Assembly (NCBI RefSeq): GCF_000445475.1
Contig: NZ_AUPZ01000007.1
Coordinates: forward strand, 124,001 to 188,000
DNA from: Sulfurimonas hongkongensis
GTDB taxonomy: Bacteria; Campylobacterota; Campylobacteria; Campylobacterales; Sulfurimonadaceae
Length of the DNA: 64,000 bases
Direction: 5' to 3'
The translations under genes and the position numbers were made by a program. Positions 32,864 through 42,785 of this stretch are shown piece after piece (positions within the stretch are counted from its first letter, which is position 1; every line of letters starts with the position of its first letter). Below the pieces are notes generated by a model, which was not told where the DNA came from, made no database searches, and saw only the letters and a list, made by a program, of their open reading frames with translations.

Positions 32864-34123
32864 ATGGTAAAAGTAGGGATAATAGGCGTTGGAACAGTTG
32901 GAACAAGCGTAGCTCAAATCTTAAAAGATAATGCTGATGTTATTTCTGCAAGAGCAGGTGTTGAAATAGTTGTAAAGTGTGGGGTTGTAAAAGATCTAGG
33001 TAAAGATAGAGGTTTAGATATAAACTTAAGTGACAATATTAATGATGTCTTAGATGATGATGAGATTGATATCGTCGTTGAGCTTATGGGTGGGGTTGAA
33101 GAGGCTTTTGAAGTAGTTAAGCGCGCACTAAGTAGTGGCAAGGCGGTTGTTACAGCAAACAAAGCTCTTTTAGCTTATCATCGCTACGAGCTTCAAGATA
33201 TGGCAAAAGATATCGCTTTTGAGTATGAAGCATCTGTAGCTGGTGGGATTCCTATCATAAATGCTTTGCGTGATGGCTTGTCTGCAAATCATATAGAGTC
33301 CATCATGGGCATAATGAATGGCACTTCAAACTATATGCTTACAGAGATGCGAGATGAGGGAGTCTCTTATGATGCAATCTTAAAAGAGGCACAAGATTTA
33401 GGTTATGCTGAGGCTGATCCTACTTTTGATATAGGTGGCTATGATGCTGCTCATAAGCTACTTATCTTAGCATCTATCGCTTATGGTATTGATGCTAAAC
33501 CTGAAGATATACTAATCGAGGGAATCGAAAATATCTCTCAAGAAGATATAGCTTTTGCTAAAGAGTTTGGATATGTCATCAAGTTACTAGGCATCGCAAA
33601 AAAAGATGCAAATGAAGTAGAGCTTAGAGTTCACGCTTGTTTGATAAATGAAGAAGAGATGATAGCTAAGATAGATGGTGTTATGAACGCTATCTCTGTT
33701 GTTGGTGACAAAGTAGGCGAGACACTTTATTATGGTCCGGGAGCTGGTGGAGATGCAACTGCTAGTGCTGTTATTGCAAATATCATAGATATTGCAAGAA
33801 GTGGAAAATCTGCACCGATGTTAGGTTTTGATAAACCACTAGAGGGAAGGCTAACACTAAAAGCGACTGCTGATATAAACTCAAAATACTATCTTCGCAT
33901 AAATGTCTCAGATCGAACAGGAGTTTTAGCAAAACTTGCTAAAATATTTGAAAAGCACAATATCTCAATAGAGACTATGCTCCAACGTCCATCACAAGCA
34001 AACTCTGCAAACCTACTAATATCTACTCATATAGCCTTAGAGAGAGATATACAAAACATGATAGAAGAGATACAAGAGTTAGACTTTGTAAATGCGGCTC
34101 CTGTAATGATTAGGATAGTTTAA
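32864..34123 (+). CDS. hom: Homoserine dehydrogenase
   Basis: NAD(P)-dependent reduction of aspartate semialdehyde to homoserine, for threonine and methionine synthesis. The nucleotide loop is VGIIGVGTVGTSVAQIL; the catalytic region has VTANKALLAYH, FEYEASVAGGIPIINALRDGL, and IMGIMNGTSNYMLTEM. ADPTFDIGGYDAAHKL and YYGPGAGGDATASAV follow. A C-terminal ACT domain (YLRINVSDRTGVLAKLAKIFEKHNISIETM) suggests threonine feedback. 419 residues, normal for the monofunctional enzyme. A ribosome-binding site (aaagga) precedes ATG. Confidence 0.96.
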   Translation: MVKVGIIGVGTVGTSVAQILKDNADVISARAGVEIVVKCGVVKDLGKDRGLDINLSDNINDVLDDDEIDIVVELMGGVEEAFEVVKRALSSGKAVVTANKALLAYHRYELQDMAKDIAFEYEASVAGGIPIINALRDGLSANHIESIMGIMNGTSNYMLTEMRDEGVSYDAILKEAQDLGYAEADPTFDIGGYDAAHKLLILASIAYGIDAKPEDILIEGIENISQEDIAFAKEFGYVIKLLGIAKKDANEVELRVHACLINEEEMIAKIDGVMNAISVVGDKVGETLYYGPGAGGDATASAVIANIIDIARSGKSAPMLGFDKPLEGRLTLKATADINSKYYLRINVSDRTGVLAKLAKIFEKHNISIETMLQRPSQANSANLLISTHIALERDIQNMIEEIQELDFVNAAPVMIRIV

Positions 34124-34136
34124 AACTGGAAGATAT

Positions 34137-36206
34137 ATGGAAAATATAGAGACAATAGATAGCGTCTGCACCTATTGTGGTGTTGGCTGCGATATCGCTG
34201 CCAACGTAGATGTAAAAGCAAACAAGATAAAAAAAATCTTTGCTCATCCTGATGGAGTTGTCTCACAAGGAAAACTTTGCATTAAAGGAAAATATGGTTT
34301 TGACTTTGTGGATGCTGAGGATAGAGTAAGAGTCCCTTGCATAAAAAAATCCTTTCTTGAATTAAATCCAAATATTAAAAACACCATCCTCTCATCTCTA
34401 AACTCTCTTGATGATGTTTGGTATGAAACTGACTTAGATAGCGTTACTACAGCTATTGCAATGAAGTTAAAAGAGATTCAAAGTAAGCATGGACAAAAGA
34501 GTGTCTGCTCTATAGGCGGTGCTAGAACTTCATGTGAGAGTTCATACTTTTTTCAAAAATTTACCCGCAAAACGCTAAAATCCCCTCATGTTGATAACTG
34601 TGCTAGAGTTTGTCACTCTCCATCTCTAAAAGGGATGAGAACAACTATAGGCGAGGGTGCTGCTACAAATCCCTACAACGATATATATAACACGGAGTTT
34701 ATGATAGTCATCGGCTCAAATACAACTGAGGCGCATCCCATCATCTCAAATCGCATCCTCGATGTAGCACGCGAGCATGATAATCTAACGGTTTTTGATG
34801 TAAGAGAGATAAAACTCCACAGATTTGCAAAGTATAAAGCAATTATGCCTCATGAAGCAAACTTGCTCGTACTAAATATGCTAGCCTTTGTTATTATAGA
34901 TGAAGAGATCTACTGTGAGGAGTTTATAGCCCATAGAACTGAGGGATTTGATGAGTTTAAGCAGATGATTTTAAATGATCCTTTTGCAAATCCAAATTAT
35001 TTTAAAAGTGTTGAGGGTTATGAGAATTTAGCAAAGCTGATACCAAAAGTGGCTCGCGAGTACGCTCTAAAGCGCTCTATGATATTTTGGGGACTTGGCA
35101 TCACTGAGCATATAGATGGCTCTAATGCTGTTATGGCAATAACGCACTTAGCGCTTATGACTGGAAATATTGGAGGAAGTGGGGTTGGACTTATGCCACT
35201 TCGCGGACAAAACAATGTTCAAGGGGCCTGTGATATGGGGATGCTTCCATACTACGAGCCAGACTATCAAGATGCAAAAGAAGTGGGGCTTATGACTCCA
35301 CAACTCGTAGATGCGATGCTCTGTGGAGAGATAAAGGCGCTACTAAATATGGGCGAAGATTTAACTCATATACATCCAAATATAAACAAGATAGATAGTG
35401 CTTTAGAGAGGTTAGAACTTATAGTAGTTCAAGAGCTTTTTATGACAGATATAGCACAAAAAGCTGACATTGTTATAGGTGTAAAATCAGCTTATGAAAA
35501 AACAGGTGTCTATATAAATGCTATGAGAAGACTACATCTCTCCCAACCTCTTGTAAAGAGCGACTTGCCAGATGATTGGGAAGTTTTGCAGTTACTAGAT
35601 AATAAAATGGGCGGAAGTGCTAACTATAAGAGCTCAAAAGATGTTTGGGATGAAGTTCGTGAGGTCGCATATAGAAGATTTAGCGGAGCTGACTATACAC
35701 GCTTAGAGAGACATAGAAAGAGGGGACTCCAGTGGCCAGTCCATACAGAAGATACTCCGATACTCCATCAGCTAGACTTTAGAACTGATAATGGGCTAGG
35801 GCGATTTTGCTACCATCAGTACAAGCTTCGTGGAATGGTGGAGGAGATAGTTGGTAAAAATCTTACGGGCTATCATCTTACAACAGGAAGAACACTAGCT
35901 CAATACAACAATGCTTCACAAACAAAAAGGAGTGAATCATTAAATAAGAGATATAGTGAGGATATTTTGCTAGTAAATGATGGAGATGCAGATGACTTTA
36001 AGAGCGAGAGAGTTATCTTAAAATCAAGGTATGGACAGACTTCGCCGCTAAGTGTAAAGTTTACAGATAAAGTCCAACCAAAAACACTCTTTACAACCTT
36101 CCATCACGCGGAGTCTAAAATCAACGCTCTTTTTGGAGATGAGTGTGATGAACTCATCCTTACCGCTGCATTTAAGAGTGTAAAAGTTGAGGTTGTAAAT
36201 CTTTGA
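34137..36206 (+). CDS. Formate dehydrogenase, catalytic molybdopterin subunit (cysteine type)
   Basis: Molybdopterin oxidoreductase of the FdhF class. The [4Fe-4S] cysteines are 11, 14, 18 and 48 (CTYCGVGC, GKLCIKG). The active-site segment NCARVCHSPSLKGM carries Cys-His where E. coli FdhF has selenocysteine-His, so no SECIS is needed. GLGITEHIDGSNAVMAITHLALMTGNIG and PLRGQNNVQGACDMGMLP match formate dehydrogenases. It has no Tat signal, so it is cytosolic. 689 residues, close to FdhF. No electron-transfer subunit lies next to it, so its redox partner is unknown. yraN overlaps its stop. Confidence 0.88.
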   Translation: MENIETIDSVCTYCGVGCDIAANVDVKANKIKKIFAHPDGVVSQGKLCIKGKYGFDFVDAEDRVRVPCIKKSFLELNPNIKNTILSSLNSLDDVWYETDLDSVTTAIAMKLKEIQSKHGQKSVCSIGGARTSCESSYFFQKFTRKTLKSPHVDNCARVCHSPSLKGMRTTIGEGAATNPYNDIYNTEFMIVIGSNTTEAHPIISNRILDVAREHDNLTVFDVREIKLHRFAKYKAIMPHEANLLVLNMLAFVIIDEEIYCEEFIAHRTEGFDEFKQMILNDPFANPNYFKSVEGYENLAKLIPKVAREYALKRSMIFWGLGITEHIDGSNAVMAITHLALMTGNIGGSGVGLMPLRGQNNVQGACDMGMLPYYEPDYQDAKEVGLMTPQLVDAMLCGEIKALLNMGEDLTHIHPNINKIDSALERLELIVVQELFMTDIAQKADIVIGVKSAYEKTGVYINAMRRLHLSQPLVKSDLPDDWEVLQLLDNKMGGSANYKSSKDVWDEVREVAYRRFSGADYTRLERHRKRGLQWPVHTEDTPILHQLDFRTDNGLGRFCYHQYKLRGMVEEIVGKNLTGYHLTTGRTLAQYNNASQTKRSESLNKRYSEDILLVNDGDADDFKSERVILKSRYGQTSPLSVKFTDKVQPKTLFTTFHHAESKINALFGDECDELILTAAFKSVKVEVVNL

Positions 36207-36532
36207 GCAGAGCCAAAGGTAATATAGCAGAAGATAGAGCTTGTGCATATCTTGATGAGAATGGTTTTATGATTATAGAGAGAAACTTCTACTCAAGATT
36301 TGGCGAGATAGATATCATAGCTACAAAAGAGAGCGTTTTACACTTCATCGAGGTAAAGAGCGGACTTGATTATGAGTTAGCCATACAAAACATAACTAGA
36401 AGTAAACTAAGAAAACTCATAAGAACAGGCAACACATTTTTGAAAAAGAATAAGCTCGACGTGAACTTTACCTATGATGCTATCGTAGTTACTCCACAAA
36501 GAGTGGAGCTGGTAGAAAATATAACTATTTAA
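36203..36532 (+). CDS. yraN: YraN family (UPF0102) endonuclease-like protein
   Basis: A 109-residue protein of UPF0102, a nuclease-like fold with unproven function, sometimes linked to DNA processing. The conserved features are AEDRACAYLDENGFMIIERNFYSRFGEIDIIA, VLHFIEVKSG with the E-x-K catalytic-like pair, and the closing DAIVV strand. The start is TTG overlapping the formate dehydrogenase TGA (TTGA). Its end overlaps the convergent DUF3108 gene by eight bases. Confidence 0.88.
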   Translation: MSRAKGNIAEDRACAYLDENGFMIIERNFYSRFGEIDIIATKESVLHFIEVKSGLDYELAIQNITRSKLRKLIRTGNTFLKKNKLDVNFTYDAIVVTPQRVELVENITI

Positions 36533-37274
36533 CCCTTCTAACTACTGCATTTCCAAAAAAGAGTATGCCATCAATCCTACTCTCATATAAGATATTTTCA
36601 TCATCTAGAGTGAAGATAGCATCTTTAGAGCCACCGCTTAAGTAGTCCTTTTCAACTGTTACACTAAAGATAGACTTGTCACCCTCATGTTTTATATGTT
36701 TAACTACCACACCCTCTTGTGTGTCTTCGCTTCCAAGAGCAGTCATACGCTTTACCTCATTATCTTTCATAGCAAGGAGATTGTTACTTTTGTTAAAAAA
36801 CATACTAATCATATCATCCTTGTAGATAGTGTCTAAAACCTCCTCCTTGGTTGTCTCGACATCCTTGTGCGTTACGTTGTATTTGACGCTAATAATGTCA
36901 AAAGTCGACTCCTCAACCCTCTCTTTTTTATACTCATTGATAAAAGTCTTACCGTTTTCATAGTCTATCGTGTATGTCTTTACTTTTTTAAAGTCTTGTG
37001 TAAACTCAGACTTTATGTACTTTTGAGGGATAAGTACGCCATCTTCTACTACCCCAATACTTTGTAAAACATACTGCTTATCATTGGTTAGTCTTCCAAG
37101 AATACCAGATCCACTAGCAGTAATCTTGATACTATACTCCTTACCATCATTGTCGTAAATAACCTTTGCACTAGCAACTTTGCCAAACAAAGACAACTCA
37201 CCTATATAATCCATCTTCATGGTATTAGCATTTAAAGCCAAAGAGATAATCACTAATATTATTAACTGTTTCAT
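36525..37274 (-). CDS. Exported DUF3108-type protein
   Basis: A 249-residue protein with a signal peptide (LIILVIISLALNANT) and a beta-rich body of the DUF3108 type: MKMDYIGELSLFGKVASAKVIYDNDGKEYSI, then YVLQSIGVVEDGVLIPQKYIKSEF and the long C-terminal repeat of strands. These proteins are probably periplasmic or outer-membrane associated with unknown function. The minus-strand upstream gap of about 180 bases is shared with the divergent aldehyde dehydrogenase gene. Confidence 0.7.
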   Translation of the reverse strand: MKQLIILVIISLALNANTMKMDYIGELSLFGKVASAKVIYDNDGKEYSIKITASGSGILGRLTNDKQYVLQSIGVVEDGVLIPQKYIKSEFTQDFKKVKTYTIDYENGKTFINEYKKERVEESTFDIISVKYNVTHKDVETTKEEVLDTIYKDDMISMFFNKSNNLLAMKDNEVKRMTALGSEDTQEGVVVKHIKHEGDKSIFSVTVEKDYLSGGSKDAIFTLDDENILYESRIDGILFFGNAVVRRVK

Positions 37275-37422
37275 ATATGCCTCCCTTTATATTAGGGTAG
37301 CGAGAAATTATGTAGAAAAAGTGTAAATAGCTTAAGATGCCTACTTTAGCTACTTTAAACGATTCTCTTATTTTGATTTGGTATCCAATTTTATGATTGT
37401 TCACAACATCCATTTAAAATGG

Positions 37423-37428
37423 TATAAT
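37423..37428 (+). promoter_or_regulatory. -10 box for the aldehyde dehydrogenase gene
   Basis: TATAAT 24 bases before the ATG at 37453. A transcription start about seven bases downstream would exclude the in-frame start at 37378, which helps decide the gene start. Confidence 0.6.
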
Positions 37429-37452
37429 CACTCTATAAAGATGGAGATTTTT

Positions 37453-38868
37453 ATGGATGCAAATATATTTTTTGGCTCAACACAGGGCTTAAGTAAAAAT
37501 TTTACCCAAAGAAAAAGTCCTTATAGTGGAGGTGTAGTATCACGTGCTTGTAAATGCACTAAAGAGGATGCTCAAAAGGCTCTAAAAATTGCACAAGATG
37601 CAGCAAAAGAGGCTAAAAAAACAACCCTAGCACAAAGATGCAATTGGATTTTAGATGTTGCAAACAAGCTAGAGGCTTCAAAAGAGGATATGGCAAAAAC
37701 CATAACTGATGAAGTTTCAAAGCCAATATTTTTTTCCCGTATTGAAGTAGATAGATGCGTTGAGACTCTAAGGCTGAGTGCTGAGACTATGAGAACTATG
37801 CATGGAGAGACTATAAATACAGATGCTATGAGTAGTGGCAAAAAAACTATCTCTTACTTTACACGCATACCAGTTGGTGTTGTAGTTGCCATCACTCCTT
37901 TTAACTTCCCACTAAATTTAGCCGCACATAAATTGGCTCCTGCTCTTGTTGCAGGAAATGCAGTAGTACTAAAACCAACTCCAGAAGCACCACTTACAGC
38001 TTTCAAGTTTGCAAAGCTCTTTATAGAGAGTGAGTACGCCATTAAGGATGCGTTAAGTGTGGTTTATGGAGATGCTGAGGTTGGAGGCGCACTAGTAAGT
38101 AGTGATATACCTCGTGTGATAAGCTTTACTGGCTCAGTTCCTGTTGGAGAGATTATCACAAAAAGTGCTGGGATTAAAAAAATCTCACTTGAACTCGGCG
38201 GAAATGCAGCTACATATATAGATGCAAGTGCTGACTTAGACTTAGCAGCACAGCGTTGTGCTTATGGCGCTTTTGTAAACTCTGGACAAGTCTGCATCTC
38301 ACTTCAAAGAATCTATGTAGATGCTAAGATTTACGATGAGTTTGCATCTAAGATGGCAAGAGAGACGAGCAAACTAAAAGTAGGCTCACCCTATGAAGAT
38401 GATACTTTTTTAGGTCCACTCATAGATGATGACTCGGCTAAAAGAGCATATGAGTGGGTGCAAAGCGCCATAAAAGAGGGAGCTAAACCTCTGCTTGAAG
38501 TAAAGTGCGAGGGAAGAGTTTTCTATCCTTGTGTTATGGCTGATGTAAGAGATGATATGGCTATAGTTTGTGAGGAAGTCTTTGCACCTATTGTCTCGCT
38601 TGTTAAAGTTGAGAGTTTTGAGGATGCCTTGCCTCGCATGAACAACTCGCCTTATGGCTTACAATTTTCAGTCTTTACAAATAGTTTAGACATAACAAAA
38701 AGAGCAATAGACGAACTTGACGCTGGTGGGGTTGTGATAAATGACATTCCTACTTTAAGATTTGACATTCAGCCATATGGCGGTGTCAAACTTAGCGGAG
38801 TAGGACGTGAAGGTCCTAGATTTGCCATCGAAGAGATGAGTGAGATTAAGAGTGTGATTATCTGCTAA
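37453..38868 (+). CDS. NAD(P)-dependent aldehyde dehydrogenase
   Basis: Aldehyde dehydrogenase superfamily member, closest by eye to lactaldehyde/succinate-semialdehyde or non-phosphorylating glyceraldehyde-3-phosphate types. Motifs are GVVVAITPFNFPLNLAAHKLAPALVAGN, SFTGSVPVGEIITKSAG, the catalytic glutamate in LELGGNAATY and the catalytic Cys in NSGQVCISLQR. EEVFAPIVSL and the C-terminal GVGREGPRFAIEEM complete the pattern. The start at 37453 has GGAG six bases upstream and lies after TATAAT at 37423; this gives 471 residues. The next gene begins on its stop codon. Confidence 0.9.
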   Translation: MDANIFFGSTQGLSKNFTQRKSPYSGGVVSRACKCTKEDAQKALKIAQDAAKEAKKTTLAQRCNWILDVANKLEASKEDMAKTITDEVSKPIFFSRIEVDRCVETLRLSAETMRTMHGETINTDAMSSGKKTISYFTRIPVGVVVAITPFNFPLNLAAHKLAPALVAGNAVVLKPTPEAPLTAFKFAKLFIESEYAIKDALSVVYGDAEVGGALVSSDIPRVISFTGSVPVGEIITKSAGIKKISLELGGNAATYIDASADLDLAAQRCAYGAFVNSGQVCISLQRIYVDAKIYDEFASKMARETSKLKVGSPYEDDTFLGPLIDDDSAKRAYEWVQSAIKEGAKPLLEVKCEGRVFYPCVMADVRDDMAIVCEEVFAPIVSLVKVESFEDALPRMNNSPYGLQFSVFTNSLDITKRAIDELDAGGVVINDIPTLRFDIQPYGGVKLSGVGREGPRFAIEEMSEIKSVIIC

Positions 38869-39308
38869 TGTGTAAAAAAGTAATCATTTCAGCTTGTTTA
38901 CTTGGGCATCTTTGCCGTTATGATGGAAAGACTAAAAAAACTACAGAAATAGTTGAAGCCTTTAAAGATTTTGAGATTATCCCTTTTTGTCCTGAAGCAC
39001 CTATCTTTGGAACACCAAGAGAGAGGATAAGTGTTATAAATATTGATGGGAAAAACAGAATAATTACTGATGAGACAAACAAAGATGTTACAAAACTCTT
39101 AGAAGATGAGATATACTCATTTATAAAAAAATATCCAAATACAGATCTGATAGTTTTAAAGGCAAGAAGTCCTAGTTGTGGATTTAAAACTACGCCAATT
39201 TTAAATGAAAATAGAGAAAAACTTTACGACGGAGATGGAATTGCCGCAGAAATATTTATAAAAAAGTATCCCGACATTGAGATAAAGAGTGAACTAAATC
39301 TATTTTAA
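38868..39308 (+). CDS. DUF523 family protein
   Basis: A 146-residue cytosolic protein of DUF523 with the conserved cysteine motifs ISACLLGHLCRYDG, IPFCPEAPIFGTPRE and LKARSPSCGFKTTPI. The invariant cysteines suggest a metal or iron-sulfur site. Function unknown. Its ATG uses the last base of the preceding TAA, so it is coupled to the aldehyde dehydrogenase. Its 3' end overlaps the convergent flagellin-like gene by nine bases. Confidence 0.88.
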   Translation: MCKKVIISACLLGHLCRYDGKTKKTTEIVEAFKDFEIIPFCPEAPIFGTPRERISVINIDGKNRIITDETNKDVTKLLEDEIYSFIKKYPNTDLIVLKARSPSCGFKTTPILNENREKLYDGDGIAAEIFIKKYPDIEIKSELNLF

Positions 39309-40079
39309 AAGATTTAAAACATTTGCTTGTACAATATTTTTTTGTGTCAATGCAAATATACCAGCTTGGTCTAAGATACTATTTTTATTAAAGTCTGCAC
39401 TCTCTTTTGCAAAATCCAAATCTCTGATTTGTGACTCTGCTGAAGCAACATTGATTTGAGATACAGAGATATTTCTTACATTGGATTCTAGGGCATTTTG
39501 TCCAGCACCTAAGTTTGTCATAATATCCCCAGCAGATTCTAAAGCAGAGTCTATACTTTTCAAACTATCTTCTATACTAGCTGAGTTTGAGACATCTACT
39601 GATGGCAAGATTGAGCCAGCATTTCCGAAATCAACATTGATGTTTTCACCACCATTTGCTCCAGTATGAAAAGAAAACTCATTATCACCTCTTAGCAAGT
39701 TAATACCATTGTAAGAAGTAGTATTTATGATGTTGTTTGCTGAGGAGAGAAGTCCATCTATCTCATTTTGTATAATGGCCCTGTTGCTGTTGTTCATAAT
39801 ACCGCTTGAAGCTTTTAGCGTAAGTCCTCTTACATCATTTAAGATATTACTATACTCTTGCATCGCTCCATCAGCTACTTGAATCATACCTATGGCATTG
39901 TTTGAATTTTGTATCGCTTGACCTAATCCACGAACTTGAGCAGACATCCCATCTGCGATACTCATACCAGATGCATCATCAGCCGCACTGTTAATCTTTG
40001 ATCCAGACGACAACTTAGTCATGTTTGAATTTAAGTTTATGCTATTATTATTTAAATGCGTTGTACTTGAGACATTCAT
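39300..40079 (-). CDS. Short flagellin-family protein
   Basis: A 259-residue flagellin: conserved D0/D1 N-terminus (LNSNMTKLSSGSKINSAADDASGMSIADGM) and C-terminus (ASAESQIRDLDFAKESADFNKNSILDQAGIFALTQKNIVQANVLNLL), joined by a short middle. The variable D2/D3 surface domains are almost absent, so it is near the minimal polymerising unit and may be a minor filament protein. AAGGA lies six bases before the ATG at 40079. The upstream -10 is TATAAT, not an obvious sigma-28 or sigma-54 site. No other flagellin gene is in the window. Confidence 0.9.
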   Translation of the reverse strand: MNVSSTTHLNNNSINLNSNMTKLSSGSKINSAADDASGMSIADGMSAQVRGLGQAIQNSNNAIGMIQVADGAMQEYSNILNDVRGLTLKASSGIMNNSNRAIIQNEIDGLLSSANNIINTTSYNGINLLRGDNEFSFHTGANGGENINVDFGNAGSILPSVDVSNSASIEDSLKSIDSALESAGDIMTNLGAGQNALESNVRNISVSQINVASAESQIRDLDFAKESADFNKNSILDQAGIFALTQKNIVQANVLNLLK

Positions 40080-40111
40080 AATCAATCCTTTTATCGTGGT
40101 TAATTGTAACT

Positions 40112-40117
40112 ATTATA
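40112..40117 (-). promoter_or_regulatory. Putative sigma-70 -10 box for the flagellin-like gene
   Basis: On the minus strand TATAAT lies 32 bases upstream of the flagellin ATG. I searched the same gap for a sigma-54 GG-N10-GC element and found none. Confidence 0.45.
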
Positions 40118-40201
40118 CATTACTTATGCTTATTAAGTATAAAAAAATAAAACTACTTTTACTAAGGGAGACAATTAAACTTCAACAATGATATTTTTAG
40201 A

Positions 40202-40207
40202 TATAAT
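40202..40207 (+). promoter_or_regulatory. Putative -10 box for alaS
   Basis: TATAAT 28 bases before the alaS ATG, in the divergent gap shared with the flagellin-like gene. Confidence 0.5.
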
Positions 40208-40235
40208 CGCGCAATTTTATAAAAGAGAATAACAG

Positions 40236-42785
40236 ATGGACATTAGAGAAGAGTACTTAAGATTTTTTGAATCAAAAAACCATGAGAGAGTTGCATCCGC
40301 ACCTTTAGTCCCAGAAGATGCCACGCTTCTTTTTAACAACGCTGGTATGGTTCCATTCAAATCAATCTTCACAGGCGAAATCCCACGACCTACAAATCCT
40401 CGTGTTACTTCATGTCAAACCTGTTTAAGAGCTGGCGGAAAGCATAATGACTTAGAAAATGTAGGGCACACGAGCCGCCATCATACATTTTTTGAGATGT
40501 TGGGAAACTTTAGCTTTGGAGACTACTTTAAAAAAGAAGCTATTGCCTACTCATGGGAGTTTATAACTGAGGTTTTAAAACTTCCTGTTGAGAAACTTTG
40601 GGTTACAGTTCATGATAGCGATGATGAGGCTGAACTTCTTTGGCAAAAATATGTAGCAAAGGATAGAGTTCTCCGCTTAGGTGATGAAGATAACTTTTGG
40701 CAAATGGGAGATACTGGACCTTGTGGGCCTTGTAGTGAGATATTTTATGACCAAGGTGCTGAGAATTTTAACTCTAAAGAGGATTATCTAGGTGGTGATG
40801 GCGATAGGTTTTTAGAGATTTGGAACCTTGTTTTTATGCAATATGAAAGAAGTGCTGATGGCAAAATGACTCCACTTCCAAAACCATCCATCGATACTGG
40901 TATGGGTTTAGAGAGAGTTACTGCTGTTTGTGAGGGAGTTGAGAGTAACTATGAATCATCTCTTTTTATGCCAATCATCAAAGAGGTTGAAAAGCTTATA
41001 GGCAAAGAGTATGTCTATAAAAGTGGAGCATCTTATAGAGTTATAGCTGACCATATAAGAACGGCTCTGTTTTTATTAGCACAAGGCATAAACTTCTCAA
41101 ATGAGGGTCGTGGATATGTGCTTCGCCGAATTTTACGAAGAGCTGTAAGACATGGCTATCTTTTGGGTTTTAGAGAAGCTTTTATGTATAAACTTGTTGA
41201 TGTTGTAGTTGGCATTATGGGCGGGGAATATGAGTACTTAAGCCAAAGAGCAGCAGCTGTAAAAGAGCAAATAGAGCTTGAAGAAGAGAGATTTTTCAAG
41301 ACTATAGAGTCTGGCATAGCTCTTTTTGAAGAAGAACTAAGAAGCACTAAAGATACTTTTAGTGGAGATGTGGCTTTTAAACTCTACGACACTTTTGGTT
41401 TTCCACTTGACTTGACAGAGGATATGCTAAAAGGCAAAAACATTAAACTTGACTTTGTTAGATTTGAAGAGCTTATGCAGGAGCAAAGATCTCGCGCAAA
41501 AGCGGCGTGGAGGGGAAGTGGAGATATTGCAACTCAGGGAGACTTTAAAGAGCTTTTAGAAGAGTTTGGTGCAAATAAATTTGTAGGTTATGAGCAGATG
41601 AGCCATAACTCAAAAGTTTTAGCTCTGCTTGATGCGGACTTTAAAAGAGTTAACTCTTTGGATAAAGATGAGAGTGGCTGGGTTATGCTAGATACTACTC
41701 CATTTTACGCTGAAAGTGGCGGACAGTGTGGAGATATAGGAGAACTTGAGGGTTTTGCTAGTGTTAAGGATACAAGAGGCTTTTTTGGACTTAACCTCTC
41801 AGAGATAAAAGTTATCTCTAAGATAGAAGTAGGGCAAATGGTAGATGCAAAGGTTGATAACTCAAGAAATGAGATCATCAAACATCACTCGGCAACTCAT
41901 CTCTTACATGCGGTACTTTTTGATGTCCTAGGTGAGCATATCTCACAGGCCGGTTCACTAGTAGAAGCCACAAGATTAAGATTTGACTTCTCGCATCCAA
42001 AAGCTTTAAGTAGTGATGAGTTAAGAGAGATAGAACTTCGTGTAAACAATGAAATATTAAGAGGCATAGAGGCTAAAACAGAACTTTTAAACATAGAAGA
42101 TGCTAAGAAAAGCGGTGCAAAAGCACAGTTTGGCGAAAAGTATGGCGATGAAGTTAGAGTTGTTAGTTTTGGGGATGCTTCTATAGAGTTTTGTGGTGGT
42201 GTTCATGTTAAAAATAGTGCAAATATAGGCTCATTTATCATCACAAAAGAGAGTGGTGTAAGTGCAGGAGTGAGACGGATTGAAGCACAATGCGGTGAAG
42301 CTGCTTATAGATACTTTTGCCAGCAAAGAGAGTTGCTAAAGCAAGTTGAAGCTGAGGTTAAAAATCTTGACGTATTGGCTGGTATCTCAAGACTAAAGTC
42401 AAATATAAACGAGTTAAAAACGGAACTTAAAACTGCACAAGAGAGTTCTAGCGTTGAGATAAAAGCAGACACTATTAATGGTGTAAGCGTAGTGGTTGAA
42501 GAGTTAATGTCTGGCGATATAAAAGAGAAAATCGATGAACTTAAAGTGCAAAACGATAGACTTTGTGCAATGCTTTTTCAGGTAAAAGGTGACAAGGTTC
42601 TGATCGCAGCTGGTGTAAAAGATGCTAATGCAAAAGCAGGCGAGTGGATAAAAAAAATAGCTCCAATACTTGGCGGTGGCGGTGGTGGAAGACCTGACTT
42701 TGCGCAAGCTGGAGGAAAAGATAAAACAAAACTTCCCGAGGCAAAGCAAGAAGCATTAAAATATATAAAAGAGATACTAAGCTGA
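40236..42785 (+). CDS. alaS: Alanyl-tRNA synthetase
   Basis: Class II aminoacyl-tRNA synthetase charging tRNA-Ala. The aminoacylation domain has [71 protein letters not shown] and [10 protein letters not shown]. The editing domain has [12 protein letters not shown] and the CGGVH zinc-binding motif, and the C-terminal end has [15 protein letters not shown]. Length (849 residues) is full. Its TGA overlaps a CTG that probably starts maf. Confidence 0.97.
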   Translation: MDIREEYLRFFESKNHERVASAPLVPEDATLLFNNAGMVPFKSIFTGEIPRPTNPRVTSCQTCLRAGGKHNDLENVGHTSRHHTFFEMLGNFSFGDYFKKEAIAYSWEFITEVLKLPVEKLWVTVHDSDDEAELLWQKYVAKDRVLRLGDEDNFWQMGDTGPCGPCSEIFYDQGAENFNSKEDYLGGDGDRFLEIWNLVFMQYERSADGKMTPLPKPSIDTGMGLERVTAVCEGVESNYESSLFMPIIKEVEKLIGKEYVYKSGASYRVIADHIRTALFLLAQGINFSNEGRGYVLRRILRRAVRHGYLLGFREAFMYKLVDVVVGIMGGEYEYLSQRAAAVKEQIELEEERFFKTIESGIALFEEELRSTKDTFSGDVAFKLYDTFGFPLDLTEDMLKGKNIKLDFVRFEELMQEQRSRAKAAWRGSGDIATQGDFKELLEEFGANKFVGYEQMSHNSKVLALLDADFKRVNSLDKDESGWVMLDTTPFYAESGGQCGDIGELEGFASVKDTRGFFGLNLSEIKVISKIEVGQMVDAKVDNSRNEIIKHHSATHLLHAVLFDVLGEHISQAGSLVEATRLRFDFSHPKALSSDELREIELRVNNEILRGIEAKTELLNIEDAKKSGAKAQFGEKYGDEVRVVSFGDASIEFCGGVHVKNSANIGSFIITKESGVSAGVRRIEAQCGEAAYRYFCQQRELLKQVEAEVKNLDVLAGISRLKSNINELKTELKTAQESSSVEIKADTINGVSVVVEELMSGDIKEKIDELKVQNDRLCAMLFQVKGDKVLIAAGVKDANAKAGEWIKKIAPILGGGGGGRPDFAQAGGKDKTKLPEAKQEALKYIKEILS

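Noticed and set aside
34590-34640. Selenocysteine insertion site in the formate dehydrogenase
   Set aside because: The active-site codon is TGT (Cys) and there is no in-frame TGA, so selenocysteine is not used.
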